A stretch of DNA of 52,648 nt, from contig JAFGNV010000040.1 of NCBI GenBank assembly GCA_016926805.1, positions 1 to 52,648 on the forward strand. Reading direction: 5' to 3'. A program made the translations under genes and the position numbers. Of the stretch, positions 1 to 8,988 are shown in pieces. The notes under the pieces are model-generated. The model was not told where the DNA came from. It was given only the letters and a program-made list of their open reading frames with translations, and did not search any database. Within the stretch, counting starts at the first letter, position 1, and each line of letters starts with the position of its first letter. The DNA comes from Anaerolineae bacterium (GTDB lineage Bacteria; Chloroflexota; Anaerolineae; 4572-78; J111).

Positions 1-49
1 CTACGATATGCTGTCGTTATCTAATGTTCCAAACGTCTACGGTTCGCTG

Positions 50-658
50 TCATTCCAGGGGTAAATGATGCACTGTCATATCGCACCAAGCCAAGTAGTT
101 ATGAGCAATATCGGTCAACAAAATCCAAACTTCCTGCGGGTCTCGCTTATGTTTACGTCGTTTATGCAGGTATAAGCCACCACTCTTATCAGAGCGGAAT
201 TCTGTTTCGGCCCCACCCCGCTGGTCGTAGAACTGAGCAGTCGCTACGCCAGATAGATTGAGAGTACTGAACAAGTAAGAATGCTTCCACCCCTTGGCGG
301 TTTGATAGCGGAGGGAGAAAGTCTCCAATGGACGACAGAATTTTTCTGGAGTGGGTACACGACCGATCAACTTGTCGGGACGGATCATTTGCCAACGTTT
401 AACCTGGCTGGGCAAGTTGGCCGAACGGCGATTAGAACAGCCTTTGGCAACGACCCCATACAGCCGGGCCAATAACCAATCGAGGTTGGGGTCGCCTCCA
501 AAACCACCGTCCAGTCGCCAAGTTACTTTGGGTCGATATCGATCTGGTAAAGGCAGCAATTTTTCAAATGTCGAGACTGCCGGCACCAGGCAATTACTGC
601 TATGTTGATAGCCTGGATAAAGATGGGAGAGCAATGATTCCCGATAAGGATGGATCAT
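50..658 (-). CDS. Transposase, C-terminal part (orfB)
   Basis: Catalytic continuation of the transposase. The frame is open upstream to the A7 run near 690, so the ATG at 658 is probably not a real start; no Shine-Dalgarno site was seen. RLDGGFGGD supplies the second catalytic Asp. The segment YDQRGGAETEFRSDK matches Y-(2)-R-(3)-E-(6)-K, with the Glu as the third catalytic residue. The C-terminal stretch, with LLTDIAHNYLAW, is typical of the helical end of IS4-type transposases. Expression needs either programmed -1 frameshifting from orfA or correction of a one-base indel. If neither occurs, the element is dead. Confidence 0.7.
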   Translation of the reverse strand: MIHPYRESLLSHLYPGYQHSSNCLVPAVSTFEKLLPLPDRYRPKVTWRLDGGFGGDPNLDWLLARLYGVVAKGCSNRRSANLPSQVKRWQMIRPDKLIGRVPTPEKFCRPLETFSLRYQTAKGWKHSYLFSTLNLSGVATAQFYDQRGGAETEFRSDKSGGLYLHKRRKHKRDPQEVWILLTDIAHNYLAWCDMTVHHLPLE

Positions 659-681
659 TACCCGCGCTAACTGGCGTCCGG

Positions 682-1167
682 TTACGTTTTTTTGCCCAGA
701 TAACCTTTGGTACTCTCTTGGGCGTGCCGACTAGCTCGCAACGGAGTTAAGTCCAAGTCTAAGACAATCCGTTTGCGCCAGTCGTGGTTTGCCAATTGCG
801 TGTGGGATCGCCAGAAATCCCAACTAACTTCCCGTAGCGCATCCAATCCTTCTGTTAGGCATGCATCCAAAGTTCGGGAAACCACGGATTGATCCGCAAA
901 CTTGGCCCGATGCCAGGCTTGGTTTAACATCGGGTCGGGCGACAACTTACTGTTGAGCAAGTATAAACTGGGATAGCCTGCCAGAATAACCAATAAAGCG
1001 TCCATTAATTTCTCGCCTGGCGTGTGGTCTCGCTTTTTTATCGGAATAGTCGCAAAATTACGCAGCATCTCCAGCTCGCCTCGTTCCCATAGAACGTGGC
1101 CCAAGACGCATAAGGGTGCATAACTGGTGTTAAAGTACTCATCTGTCAAGGAAAATTTAGGTTTCAT
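682..1167 (-). CDS. Transposase, N-terminal part (orfA)
   Basis: This 161-residue frame carries the start of a DDE transposase. A helical N-terminal region (residues 1-110) contains VLGHVLWERGELEML and is followed by RIVLDLDLTPL, where an Asp should be the first catalytic acidic residue. The frame ends at GYLGKK-T-stop, directly after an A7 run. Reading on in the -1 frame gives GYLGKKNVTGRQLARV and then the second frame without a gap, so the two are parts of one protein. The ATG at 1165-1167 follows a purine-rich AGGAGAAAAC, a good ribosome binding site. On its own this fragment lacks the second Asp and the Glu and cannot be active. Confidence 0.75.
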   Translation of the reverse strand: MKPKFSLTDEYFNTSYAPLCVLGHVLWERGELEMLRNFATIPIKKRDHTPGEKLMDALLVILAGYPSLYLLNSKLSPDPMLNQAWHRAKFADQSVVSRTLDACLTEGLDALREVSWDFWRSHTQLANHDWRKRIVLDLDLTPLRASRHAQESTKGYLGKKT

Positions 1168-1302
1168 CGGGTTTTCTCCTGATGGCTTATTATGAAATTG
1201 TTTTAGCTTTATCTCTAAAACTACAGGAGATACGTCGATTTTCCCAAATAGAACTGGCCTTATTTTGCACTAACCGATAGAAACCGCCTTATTTTGCACA
1301 AA

Positions 1303-1793
1303 ATCAAGGTGTAAACCCCATAGAACTGTCATTTGAGGAATGTAGAAGTTCTGTTTACGCCGTGAGAGCTACTCAAAGATAGCTCTCATTTTATTTCAAA
1401 ATGGGGTCTGAGTGGTCTGATCGGGTTTTAGGCTGTGTGGGAATAAGCAAGTTAGGCGATACCTACCTGAGGAATATGGGTAAAGTGGATAGCCCACTTG
1501 AGTAATAAAAAGATAGCCCGAACTTAAATCCAAAAATTACCCAGGTTAGTGTAGTCAATTGAAAGGGACAGCTTTTATAATAGGGGGGACTCAAAATAAC
1601 ATAAACTCAATTTAGATATATCTCCAGAACCAACTTGGACAGCACCAAAATCAAACCAGCCGAAAAACGTACGGTCTATTTTTATTGTGTAAGATTTTAC
1701 AAAATACGCTGTACGCCATACGGATTCTGAAACAATCTTTTTGAGAAACTAACATAAACAACTTGTATTCTAATATTTTTAAGGAGAGAAACC
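1303..1793. other. Intergenic region between IS and CmpX-like gene
   Basis: No convincing gene. The stretch becomes AT-rich towards 1793. It holds one terminator-like hairpin (1363-1388, listed separately). Just before the next gene there is a strong Shine-Dalgarno (AAGGAGAG, 1781-1788). TTGAGA (1741-1746) and TATTCT (1766-1771) could form a weak promoter with a long 19-bp spacer, but I do not trust it. Confidence 0.5.
1363..1395 (+). terminator. Terminator-like hairpin
   Basis: TGAGAGCT (1363-1370) and AGCTCTCA (1381-1388) form a perfect 8-bp stem with a 10-nt loop, followed by TTTTATTTC. It would stop plus-strand transcription leaving the insertion sequence. The U-tract is imperfect. Confidence 0.45.
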
Positions 1794-3317
1794 ATGCAAC
1801 AGCTTTATGAACAGATTGTAGTAACACTTGGTAATTATGTACCAAGCCTGGTTGGCGCGCTCGTTATTTTGATTCTCGGGTGGCTGGTGGCTTGGTTAAT
1901 CTCGGCCATTATCCGGGGGGTGTTAAAGCGCACCACCCTTGATAATCGTATTGCTGGATGGGCTGGGATGGGCAAAGAACAGACGGGATATCAATTAGAG
2001 AATACAGTAGGCAAAGTTGTTTTCTACATTTTGATGGTCTTTGTACTGGTTGCTTTCTTTCAGGCGCTGCGGTTGACCGTTATTACCGAACCTCTCAACA
2101 ATTTGTTGAATGTGGTTTTTGCCTATATTCCTAACCTGCTGGCAGCCGGAGCGTTATTATTGGTAGCTTGGATCATTGCCGCCGGTTTAAAGTTTATCGT
2201 TTCTAGAGGTATCCGGGCCACTAAATTGGAAGAACGCCTGAGCAGCCGGGCCGAATTGGAGGAAACCGGACGGGTTCGCCTGAGTGACTCTCTGGCCAAC
2301 GTAGCATATTGGTTTGTATTCTTGCTATTTCTGCCGGCCATTTTAGGAGCCTTGAACATGCAGGGGTTGTTAGGTCCGGTGCAGGACATGATTAATGAGT
2401 TGTTAACCTATCTGCCTAATTTGTTGGGCACCGCCATCATTGTGTTGGTGGGCTGGTTTGTGGCTCGTATCATCCGGCAAATTGTAACCGGCTTGCTGGC
2501 CAGTCTGGGTACGGATCAATTAGGTGAACGGGTTGGTCTGGACAGAGTGGTTGGTGAGCAGACGTTGTCAGGCATTATCGGTACCGTGGTGTATGCACTG
2601 GTGCTCATTCCGGTTATCATTGCCGGACTGCAAGCCTTACAAATTGAAGCGATCTCTGCCCCGGCAACCAGTATGCTCAATACATTATTGAATGCGGTTC
2701 CTGCCATTTTTGGAGCCATGTTGGTGCTTGGCGTTACCTATCTGATCGCTCGACTGGTAGCCGGCCTGGTGAGCAAGGTTTTGAGCAGTATCGGTTTTGA
2801 CCGGGTTTTATCCCTGATTGGTTTGGGCCGCGAGCCTCAAGCAGGGCAACGAACCCCTTCGGAAATTGTCGGCTATTTGGTGTTGATTGGGCTGATGCTT
2901 TTTGCCATGGTAGAAGCAGCCGAACTGCTGGGCTTTGAAATAGTTGCTGTTTTGGTGGCCGATTTCCTGGCCTTTGCCGGACAGATCATCCTGGGTCTTA
3001 TTATTTTTGGTCTGGGTTTGTATCTGGCCAACCTGGCGCATAGCGTGATTACGAGCACGGTCAGAACAAACACAATTCTCCTGGCCCAAGCTGCCCGACT
3101 GGCCATCATTGTTTTAGCTACAACGATGGCTCTGCGCCAAATGGATGTGGCCGAAGATATTGTCAACCTGGCCTTTGGCCTGTTACTCGGCGCCATTGCT
3201 GTGGCCATTGCCCTGGCGTTTGGTTTAGGCGCACGCGATGCAGCCGGACGCGAGGTGGAGAGCTGGTTAAAACAATTCCGTGGCGGCAGTTCCCGCAGTT
3301 CCATAGAAGAAAGATAA
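1794..3317 (+). CDS. CmpX-like membrane protein with repeated conserved TM helix
   Basis: Predicted multi-span membrane protein of 507 residues. It contains about five copies of a repeated unit in which a short amphipathic Leu/Pro/Asn stretch is followed by a long hydrophobic helix. Examples are YVPSLVGALVILILGW, YIPNLLAAGALLLVAW, YLPNLLGTAIIVLVGW and AVPAIFGAMLVLGVTY. This repeat is the conserved TM helix of the mechanosensitive-channel-related CmpX family. I see no full MscS beta domain, so small-conductance gating is inferred from family membership only. AAGGAGAG lies 8 bases before the ATG. The gene stands alone and is closed by a strong terminator at 3344-3380. Confidence 0.85.
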   Translation: MQQLYEQIVVTLGNYVPSLVGALVILILGWLVAWLISAIIRGVLKRTTLDNRIAGWAGMGKEQTGYQLENTVGKVVFYILMVFVLVAFFQALRLTVITEPLNNLLNVVFAYIPNLLAAGALLLVAWIIAAGLKFIVSRGIRATKLEERLSSRAELEETGRVRLSDSLANVAYWFVFLLFLPAILGALNMQGLLGPVQDMINELLTYLPNLLGTAIIVLVGWFVARIIRQIVTGLLASLGTDQLGERVGLDRVVGEQTLSGIIGTVVYALVLIPVIIAGLQALQIEAISAPATSMLNTLLNAVPAIFGAMLVLGVTYLIARLVAGLVSKVLSSIGFDRVLSLIGLGREPQAGQRTPSEIVGYLVLIGLMLFAMVEAAELLGFEIVAVLVADFLAFAGQIILGLIIFGLGLYLANLAHSVITSTVRTNTILLAQAARLAIIVLATTMALRQMDVAEDIVNLAFGLLLGAIAVAIALAFGLGARDAAGREVESWLKQFRGGSSRSSIEER

Positions 3318-3343
3318 TCGTATCCTGGTTTATTCTTTTAAGT

Positions 3344-3380
3344 AACCGCCATTCTCCCCAGATGGCGGTTATTTGATTTT
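3344..3380 (+). terminator. Rho-independent terminator after CmpX-like gene
   Basis: AACCGCCAT (3344-3352) pairs with ATGGCGGTT (3362-3370) around a 9-nt loop, followed by ATTTGATTTTTC. It separates the channel gene from the glycan genes that follow. Confidence 0.8.
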
Positions 3381-3433
3381 TCATCAAGGCAAGTCATATC
3401 CTGGATTCACTCCCTTTCACTACCTGTGCTATA

Positions 3434-4591
3434 ATGGGCCGGATGAAGACCAAACCTGTTCGCGTTGGCCTGAACGCCCACCTGCTCTCGTTGAGCCAAT
3501 CCTATCGCGGGGCCGGAATTAGCTGGTACATTTTTAATCTGCTAAAAAATCTGCCCCAGGCGTCGCCGGATTTATTTGAATACCATGCCTTTTTGAGTGA
3601 GCCGGTGTTCCGCGAGTCCTCGTTGGTCCTCCATCCTAGTTGGCTACCCACCCAACGCCCGGCGGTACGAATTTTTTGGGAACAATTTATCCAGCCTCTG
3701 GTTTTGCAGTGGGCCAACGTTGACCTGCTCCACGCGCTGGCCTTTGTAGCGCCGGTGGCCGCGCCCTGCCCGTTTGTGGTCACCGTGTATGATCTCAGTT
3801 TTTTGCGCTATCCCGAAGCCTTCCGGCCCTTCAACCGCCGGTACCTGGCCACGTTTACGGCTCGTTCGGTTAAGCAGGCCAGCGCCGTGATTACCATTTC
3901 GGAAAGCACGCGGCAGGATGTTATCAATTTTCTCGGGGTTTCGCCAGAGCGAGTGTACCCGGTTTACTGCGGAGTAGATGCAACCTATCGCCCCCTGCCC
4001 GCCGATGAAGTAAGGGCTTTCAAATCCGCCCATCAGTTGCCCGATACCTTCCTTTTGTATTTGGGTACCCTGGAACCGCGCAAAAATGTCGATGGTCTGA
4101 TCCACGCCTACGCTCGCTGGCGGAAAGACGATCCCGCAGCCCCTCCGCTCATTGTGGCGGGCGGTAAGGGATGGTATTATCACATCATCTTTCAGTTGGT
4201 CGAATCGCTCAACCTGACGGAATCTGTACGCTTTCCCGGCTATATTCCTCAAGATGAACTGCCTTTGTGGTATAATGCAGCTACGCTGTTTGTTTACCCC
4301 TCGCACTTTGAGGGGTTTGGCCTGCCGGTGTTGGAAGCAATGGCCTGCGGCACGCCAGTGCTTACCAGTAATACGTCATCGCTGCCGGAAGTAGCGGGCC
4401 AGAATGGGGATGCTTGCCTGGTTAGCCCCACCGATATTGCTGCGCTGGCCGAGGCTATGGCCGAACTTATGGCCAATGCCAATCTGCGCGCCTCGATGTC
4501 GGCGCGGGGACTGGCCCGGGCAGCGCAATTTACCTGGGAAAAGACGGCGCGAGAAACCGTCGCGATTTATCAAAACGTATTGGGCTTGTGA
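3434..4591 (+). CDS. Glycosyltransferase family 4 (GT-B fold)
   Basis: 385-residue cytosolic or membrane-associated glycosyltransferase. The C-terminal Rossmann domain carries the hallmark segments YLGTLEPRKNVDGLI, which forms part of the sugar-nucleotide pocket, and HFEGFGLPVLEAMACGTPV, the E-x7-E motif of retaining GT4 enzymes. LPEVAG follows. The N-terminal acceptor domain includes FVVTVYDLSFLRYPEAF, seen in mannosyltransferase-like GT4 members. Donor and acceptor cannot be told from sequence. The stop codon overlaps the GTG start of the sugar-phosphate transferase (GTGA at 4588), so the two are translationally coupled and probably serve one exopolysaccharide or lipid-linked glycan pathway. 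The ATG is at 3434; no strong Shine-Dalgarno precedes it, and the Met four codons on (3443) is an alternative. Confidence 0.92.
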   Translation: MGRMKTKPVRVGLNAHLLSLSQSYRGAGISWYIFNLLKNLPQASPDLFEYHAFLSEPVFRESSLVLHPSWLPTQRPAVRIFWEQFIQPLVLQWANVDLLHALAFVAPVAAPCPFVVTVYDLSFLRYPEAFRPFNRRYLATFTARSVKQASAVITISESTRQDVINFLGVSPERVYPVYCGVDATYRPLPADEVRAFKSAHQLPDTFLLYLGTLEPRKNVDGLIHAYARWRKDDPAAPPLIVAGGKGWYYHIIFQLVESLNLTESVRFPGYIPQDELPLWYNAATLFVYPSHFEGFGLPVLEAMACGTPVLTSNTSSLPEVAGQNGDACLVSPTDIAALAEAMAELMANANLRASMSARGLARAAQFTWEKTARETVAIYQNVLGL

Positions 4592-6030
4592 AACGCCTTC
4601 AGGTTCTTTTCAGCAATCAAAGAGTGGCTGCCACGGTTTGGATGTTAACCGACATCCTCATCATCAATGTCGCCTGCATCCTGGCTTACTGGATTCGCTA
4701 CGATCTGCAACTATTCCGGGCGGTAGACCCGGCGTTTAACGTGCCGTATCGGGTCTATCTGCCTTTTGTGGCCGGTTTTACGTTCTTGCTTATTTTTGTC
4801 TACAAACAGCAAGGCATCTACCGCCTGCGCCACCAAATCTCCTGGTTTGATGAATTTTACGCCATCATCATCGGCACCACCACCGGTATTGTCATCACCA
4901 TCGTTTTTATCTTCATCTATCGTCCCGCCTTTTATTCTCGGGCTATTTTTATTTATGCCGGTTTGCTGGCCGTGGCCATTTTGGGCTTGAGCCGTCTGCT
5001 CAAAGTATTTCTCTGGCGGCGGCTGCGGCGGCAAGGATTTGGCATCAGACAGGTAGTGATTGTGGGGGCGGGTGAAGTGGGCCGAACCGTGATGCGCGCC
5101 ATGGTCGCCAATCGAGATTGGGGGTTTAACATCATCGGCTTTTTAGACGACCATCCGGCCAAAGGCGAAACCGACATTGGTCGTTTTAAGGCTTTGGGCG
5201 GGGTTGACAATTTGTCCAACGTTTTGCGAACATATCCCATTGACGAAGTGATTATCACCCTGCCCTGGCAATATCACCGTAAAATTATGAGCATTATGGC
5301 CCAATGCGAGCGGGAAAACATCCGGGTGCGGATTGTGCCTGACGTTTTCCAGATAACGCTCAGCCGGATGCAGGTGGAAGAGATTGCTGGTGTGCCGATG
5401 ATTGGGATCAAAGATGTGGGCCTCGGCGGTCTCGACCAACTCATTAAACGGGCCATTGACGTAACATTTTCAGCGGTGGCCCTGATTTTGGCTGCGCCGC
5501 TAATGGGTTTAATCGCGCTCATTATTAAAATGGACTCGCCCGGCCCGGTGATATTTGCCCAGGAACGCGTCGGTAAAATGGGGCGGCATTTTATGGTTTA
5601 TAAATTTCGTTCCATGATTGTTGAAGCCGAAGCCCAGAAAGCCGCCCTGGAAACGTTCAATGAAGCCGACGGCCCTCTGTTTAAAATCAAAGAAGATCCC
5701 CGGGTCACCCGTTTGGGCCGGCAACTGCGACGCTTGAGCCTGGATGAACTCCCCCAACTTTATAACGTTTTGCATGGTGAGATGAGTTTGATTGGCCCCC
5801 GTCCGGCGCTGCCCACCGAAGTTGAGCAGTACCAGGAATGGCACAAACGCCGGTTGGAGGTGTCGCCGGGGATGACCGGTCTGTCCCAGGTTAATGGCCG
5901 CTCAGACCTCAGCTTTGATGAAATGGCCCTGCTCGACATCTACTACATCGAAAATTGGTCACCCGCTCTGGATACCAAAATCCTCCTGCAAACCATTCCC
6001 CGCGTGTTTTTTGGCGATGGCGCATATTAA
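4588..6030 (+). CDS. Undecaprenyl-phosphate sugar phosphotransferase (WbaP/WcaJ-like)
   Basis: 480-residue polyprenol-phosphate hexose-1-phosphate transferase that starts exopolysaccharide assembly on the inner membrane. The N-terminus has four hydrophobic helices (to about residue 130). A Rossmann-like CoA-binding-type domain follows with VVIVGAGEVGRTV. The C-terminal bacterial sugar transferase domain starts at KRAIDVTFSAVAL and holds SPGPVIFAQERVGKMG, YKFRSM, RRLSLDELPQLYNV, GEMSLIGPRPALP and PGMTGLSQVNGR, which include the catalytic Asp-Glu and the Pro-Arg-Pro motif. The length is normal for the large class. The GTG start overlaps the stop of the preceding glycosyltransferase. The sugar transferred is not known. 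Confidence 0.95.
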   Translation: MKRLQVLFSNQRVAATVWMLTDILIINVACILAYWIRYDLQLFRAVDPAFNVPYRVYLPFVAGFTFLLIFVYKQQGIYRLRHQISWFDEFYAIIIGTTTGIVITIVFIFIYRPAFYSRAIFIYAGLLAVAILGLSRLLKVFLWRRLRRQGFGIRQVVIVGAGEVGRTVMRAMVANRDWGFNIIGFLDDHPAKGETDIGRFKALGGVDNLSNVLRTYPIDEVIITLPWQYHRKIMSIMAQCERENIRVRIVPDVFQITLSRMQVEEIAGVPMIGIKDVGLGGLDQLIKRAIDVTFSAVALILAAPLMGLIALIIKMDSPGPVIFAQERVGKMGRHFMVYKFRSMIVEAEAQKAALETFNEADGPLFKIKEDPRVTRLGRQLRRLSLDELPQLYNVLHGEMSLIGPRPALPTEVEQYQEWHKRRLEVSPGMTGLSQVNGRSDLSFDEMALLDIYYIENWSPALDTKILLQTIPRVFFGDGAY

Positions 6031-6033
6031 GAG

Positions 6034-8790
6034 ATGAATCAACACCATCAACTCCTCACAACAAAACTCCATATTCCGCAGAGACGCCCCAATATGGTCT
6101 TGCGCCCGCGTTTGACCGCCCAACTCCGGCGAGGATTGGCGCGCGCTCTGACTGTTATCTCTGCGCCGCCCGGTTTTGGCAAAACCACCCTGCTCAGTGA
6201 ATGGGTCGCTGAAGTGGGAAAAGGAGAGAATGCGGCCAAAATAGCCTGGCTCTCTCTGGATAACGATGATAACGATTCCGCTCGCTTTTTGAGTTATCTG
6301 GTTGCCTGCCTGCAAACCGTTCGGCCAGCGCTCGGTGAGTCTATCCTGACCAGGCCGGGTATTCAGTCTCGCCCCCTTACGCACTTACCCAATCAAGAGG
6401 AATTTGAGTGTGCCGAACTACTGGTCCCTCTCATCAATGAAATTGCCGCCATTCCTGAAGACCTTGTGCTGGTACTCGATGATTACCACGTTATCCACAG
6501 CCGGTCTATTCACCAGGCCCTCACCTGCCTGCTCGATCATTTGCCGCCGCAATTGCATCTGATTATCGCCGGGCGAACCGACCCGCCCCTGCCGTTGTCG
6601 CGCCTGCGGGCCAGGGGGCAACTCCTGGAATTAGATACGGCTGACCTCCGTTTCACTGCCGCCGAAACGGCTGCGTTTCTGAACCAGGTAATGGGTTTGA
6701 ACCTCTCGGCTGCCGATGTGGCGATCCTGGAAACTCGGACCGAGGGCTGGATTGCCGGATTACAAATGGCCGCCCTGTCGATGCAAAATTGCCAGGACAT
6801 TGCCGGATTTATGGCTTCATTTACCGGCACGCATCGCTACATTTTTGACTACCTGGCCGAGGAAGTTCTGCAACGCCAACCCGAACGTATCCAGTCTTTT
6901 CTGCTGCGGACCTCCATCCTCAACCGGCTGGCCGCGCCATTGTGCGACGCAATCATAAGCGAGGCGCCGGATAGGCAAGGGCAAACTCCCCTGTTAAGCC
7001 AGGAGATTCTGGAGTATCTTGAGGAAGCCAATCTCTTTGTCATTCCCCTTGACGAGCGGCGGGGGTGGTATCGTTACCATCATCTCTTTGCCGACTTTTT
7101 GCGCGACTATGGGGTGCGCCAGATGGGGGCGCAGGCGGTAGCCGCCCTGCATCGCCGGGCCGCCGCCTGGTTTGAACAAAACGATCTGACCGCCGAGGCA
7201 GTGGGACACGCCCTGGTTGCCGCCGATGTCGAACGGGCGGTGCGACTGGTTGAACAGAGCGGCGGCGCCATGTTGCGCCAAAGCGAGTTAGGCACTTTAC
7301 TCAACTGGTTGGAAGCCCTCCCCACGGAAATGGTGCGATCCCGACCCCGGCTGTCTCTCTTTCATGCCTGGGCGTTGGTTTTTACCGGCCAGCTCAAGGC
7401 TGCTGAAGAATGGCTGCAAGATGTTGGGCCGGAGTTAGGGCGTCGCGGCGGAGAGATTGTGGGTGAGTTAGCCGCTATTCGAGCCAGTGTCGCCTTTTTT
7501 CAACGCGATATTTCCAGCGCTATCGAGTTGTTTCGCCGGGCCTTTGAACAACTCCCTGAGGAGAATCTGTTTCTTCGCGGGGCCGTAGCCATGAGTTTAG
7601 CCACAGCCTGCAATTTGCAGGGTGATATTGCCGGAGCCAGTTGGGCCTTTGCTCAGGCTGGCGTCATCCATGAGGCCAATAACAATATCTACCTGTCGCT
7701 CATGGCAACCTGTAACCTGGCCCAGTTACATGTCAGCCAGGCTCAACTCCACCGGGCGGCGGAGCTTTACCGGCAGGCTTTACAACTGGCCCGGCAACAA
7801 ATTGCCCGGGGAGGATTAGCTCCGGCCAATACGGGACGAGCGCACGTGGGCCTGGGAGAGGTGTTGTATCAGTGGAACGAGCTTGACGCGGCGACCGAGC
7901 ATTTCCAACACGGGATTCAACTGGGCCAGCAGCATAATGATTCCCTCGCCGTGATGCGGGGCTATATCGCCCTGGCCCGGGTGAAGCAGGCGCAGGGCGA
8001 TCGCGAAGGCGCCTTTGCCATGATTGGTAAGGCGGAAGCATTTGCCCAAACCAACAATCTGCCCAGTTGGAGCGTGCGCTTGGTCGACTGGCGGGTACGA
8101 TTTTGGCTGGCCCGGAATGATCTGCCGGCGGCGACCCGATGGCTGCAAACAGCGCGACCCGATCCGGATATCGATAACGCCGACGACTCGGCCGGTTATC
8201 CCGACGAACTGCGCCAAATTGAGCAATTGACCCGGTGCCGCTGCTTGATTGCCCAAAACAAGGCCGATGAAGCGCTGACTTTGTTAGCTCCCTTGCGCCG
8301 GATTCCTGAGGACAAGGGCCGCACAGCATGCGAACTGGAGATTTTGCTTCTCCAGGCCCTGGCTTACCAAATTCAAAACCAACCGGCCAAATCACTGGTA
8401 GCCCTGGAAAAAGCTCTCACCCTGGCCGAGCCGGAAGGTTATATTCGTCTCTTTATTGATGAGGGGGATGTAATGGCAGAATTACTGGCCCTGGCGCGAG
8501 AGAAAGGCGGAGTCCTGAGCGATTACGCCGGTAGATTACTGGCAGTTTTCAGCCAGGAAAGTCGTCATCCTTCGTCCTTCGGTCTTCATCCCTTTATCGA
8601 GCCTCTCAGCGACCGCGAACTTGAGGTATTGGGTCTCATTGCCGCCGGTCTGTCTAACCAGCACATTGCCCAAGAACTTGTGCTGACAATAGGCACGGTC
8701 AAATGGCATCTGAGCAATATTTACAGCAAACTCGGCGTCAACAGCCGAACCCAGGCCGTGGCCCGCGCTCGAGAGTTGCGCTTGCTGTAG
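6034..8790 (+). CDS. LuxR-family ATP-dependent regulator, MalT-like (LAL)
   Basis: 918-residue transcriptional regulator of the STAND class. Residues 43-52 contain the Walker A motif [10 protein letters not shown], and [11 protein letters not shown] near residue 150 is Walker B. A winged-helix region, then a long TPR-like superhelical sensor region (roughly residues 390-800), lead to a C-terminal LuxR helix-turn-helix with [19 protein letters not shown] and [16 protein letters not shown]. In this family an inducer binds the TPR sensor and ATP-driven oligomerisation exposes the DNA-binding domain. The gene begins three bases after the sugar transferase stop, so it may control that glycan locus, although such regulators are numerous in filamentous Chloroflexota. 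The ligand is unknown. Confidence 0.93.
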   Translation: MNQHHQLLTTKLHIPQRRPNMVLRPRLTAQLRRGLARALTVISAPPGFGKTTLLSEWVAEVGKGENAAKIAWLSLDNDDNDSARFLSYLVACLQTVRPALGESILTRPGIQSRPLTHLPNQEEFECAELLVPLINEIAAIPEDLVLVLDDYHVIHSRSIHQALTCLLDHLPPQLHLIIAGRTDPPLPLSRLRARGQLLELDTADLRFTAAETAAFLNQVMGLNLSAADVAILETRTEGWIAGLQMAALSMQNCQDIAGFMASFTGTHRYIFDYLAEEVLQRQPERIQSFLLRTSILNRLAAPLCDAIISEAPDRQGQTPLLSQEILEYLEEANLFVIPLDERRGWYRYHHLFADFLRDYGVRQMGAQAVAALHRRAAAWFEQNDLTAEAVGHALVAADVERAVRLVEQSGGAMLRQSELGTLLNWLEALPTEMVRSRPRLSLFHAWALVFTGQLKAAEEWLQDVGPELGRRGGEIVGELAAIRASVAFFQRDISSAIELFRRAFEQLPEENLFLRGAVAMSLATACNLQGDIAGASWAFAQAGVIHEANNNIYLSLMATCNLAQLHVSQAQLHRAAELYRQALQLARQQIARGGLAPANTGRAHVGLGEVLYQWNELDAATEHFQHGIQLGQQHNDSLAVMRGYIALARVKQAQGDREGAFAMIGKAEAFAQTNNLPSWSVRLVDWRVRFWLARNDLPAATRWLQTARPDPDIDNADDSAGYPDELRQIEQLTRCRCLIAQNKADEALTLLAPLRRIPEDKGRTACELEILLLQALAYQIQNQPAKSLVALEKALTLAEPEGYIRLFIDEGDVMAELLALAREKGGVLSDYAGRLLAVFSQESRHPSSFGLHPFIEPLSDRELEVLGLIAAGLSNQHIAQELVLTIGTVKWHLSNIYSKLGVNSRTQAVARARELRLL

Positions 8791-8835
8791 TACCTTTACC
8801 AGAGTGACGGTCACCTATTTCCGATAAAGTCTGTG

Positions 8836-8885
8836 CAGTTGGGCGTAAATGCCCCATAGTAATACCAAGTTTCAACGCCCAACTG
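8836..8885. repeat. 11-bp perfect inverted repeat, first of a pair
   Basis: CAGTTGGGCGT (8836-8846) and ACGCCCAACTG (8875-8885) are exact inverted copies with a 28-nt loop. They lie between the convergent regulator and queA genes, so this could be a bidirectional terminator or a dispersed palindromic element. Confidence 0.6.
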
Positions 8886-8889
8886 CCAA

Positions 8890-8980
8890 AGTGTTTCGCG
8901 GTAGATTAGCACCACAATAGGCGTTTAGCGTTGATAATCGGCAATCCTTAACTGTAGGTTTATTTACGCCGCGAAACACT
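8890..8980. repeat. 12-bp perfect inverted repeat, second of a pair
   Basis: AGTGTTTCGCGG (8890-8901) and CCGCGAAACACT (8969-8980) are exact inverted copies separated by 67 bases. The element begins 4 bases after the previous inverted repeat ends. No U-tract follows either arm, which speaks against a simple terminator. Confidence 0.6.
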
Positions 8981-8988
8981 AGTCATTA

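Larger units (their letters stand above)
50..1302 (-). mobile_element. Insertion sequence with split DDE transposase (IS4/IS1380-like)
   Basis: Two minus-strand reading frames (682-1167 and 50-658) together make one DDE transposase of about 370 residues. They join in the right order through a -1 shift at an A7 run (T7 at 687-693 on the plus strand). The C-terminal part has the Y-2-R-3-E-6-K signature of the IS4/IS1380 superfamily. The right flank has two 14-bp direct copies of GCCTTATTTTGCAC (1257-1270 and 1286-1299), possibly transposase-binding sites. I could not define terminal inverted repeats, and the other end may lie left of position 1, so both boundaries are approximate and the family is not certain. 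Confidence 0.7.
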
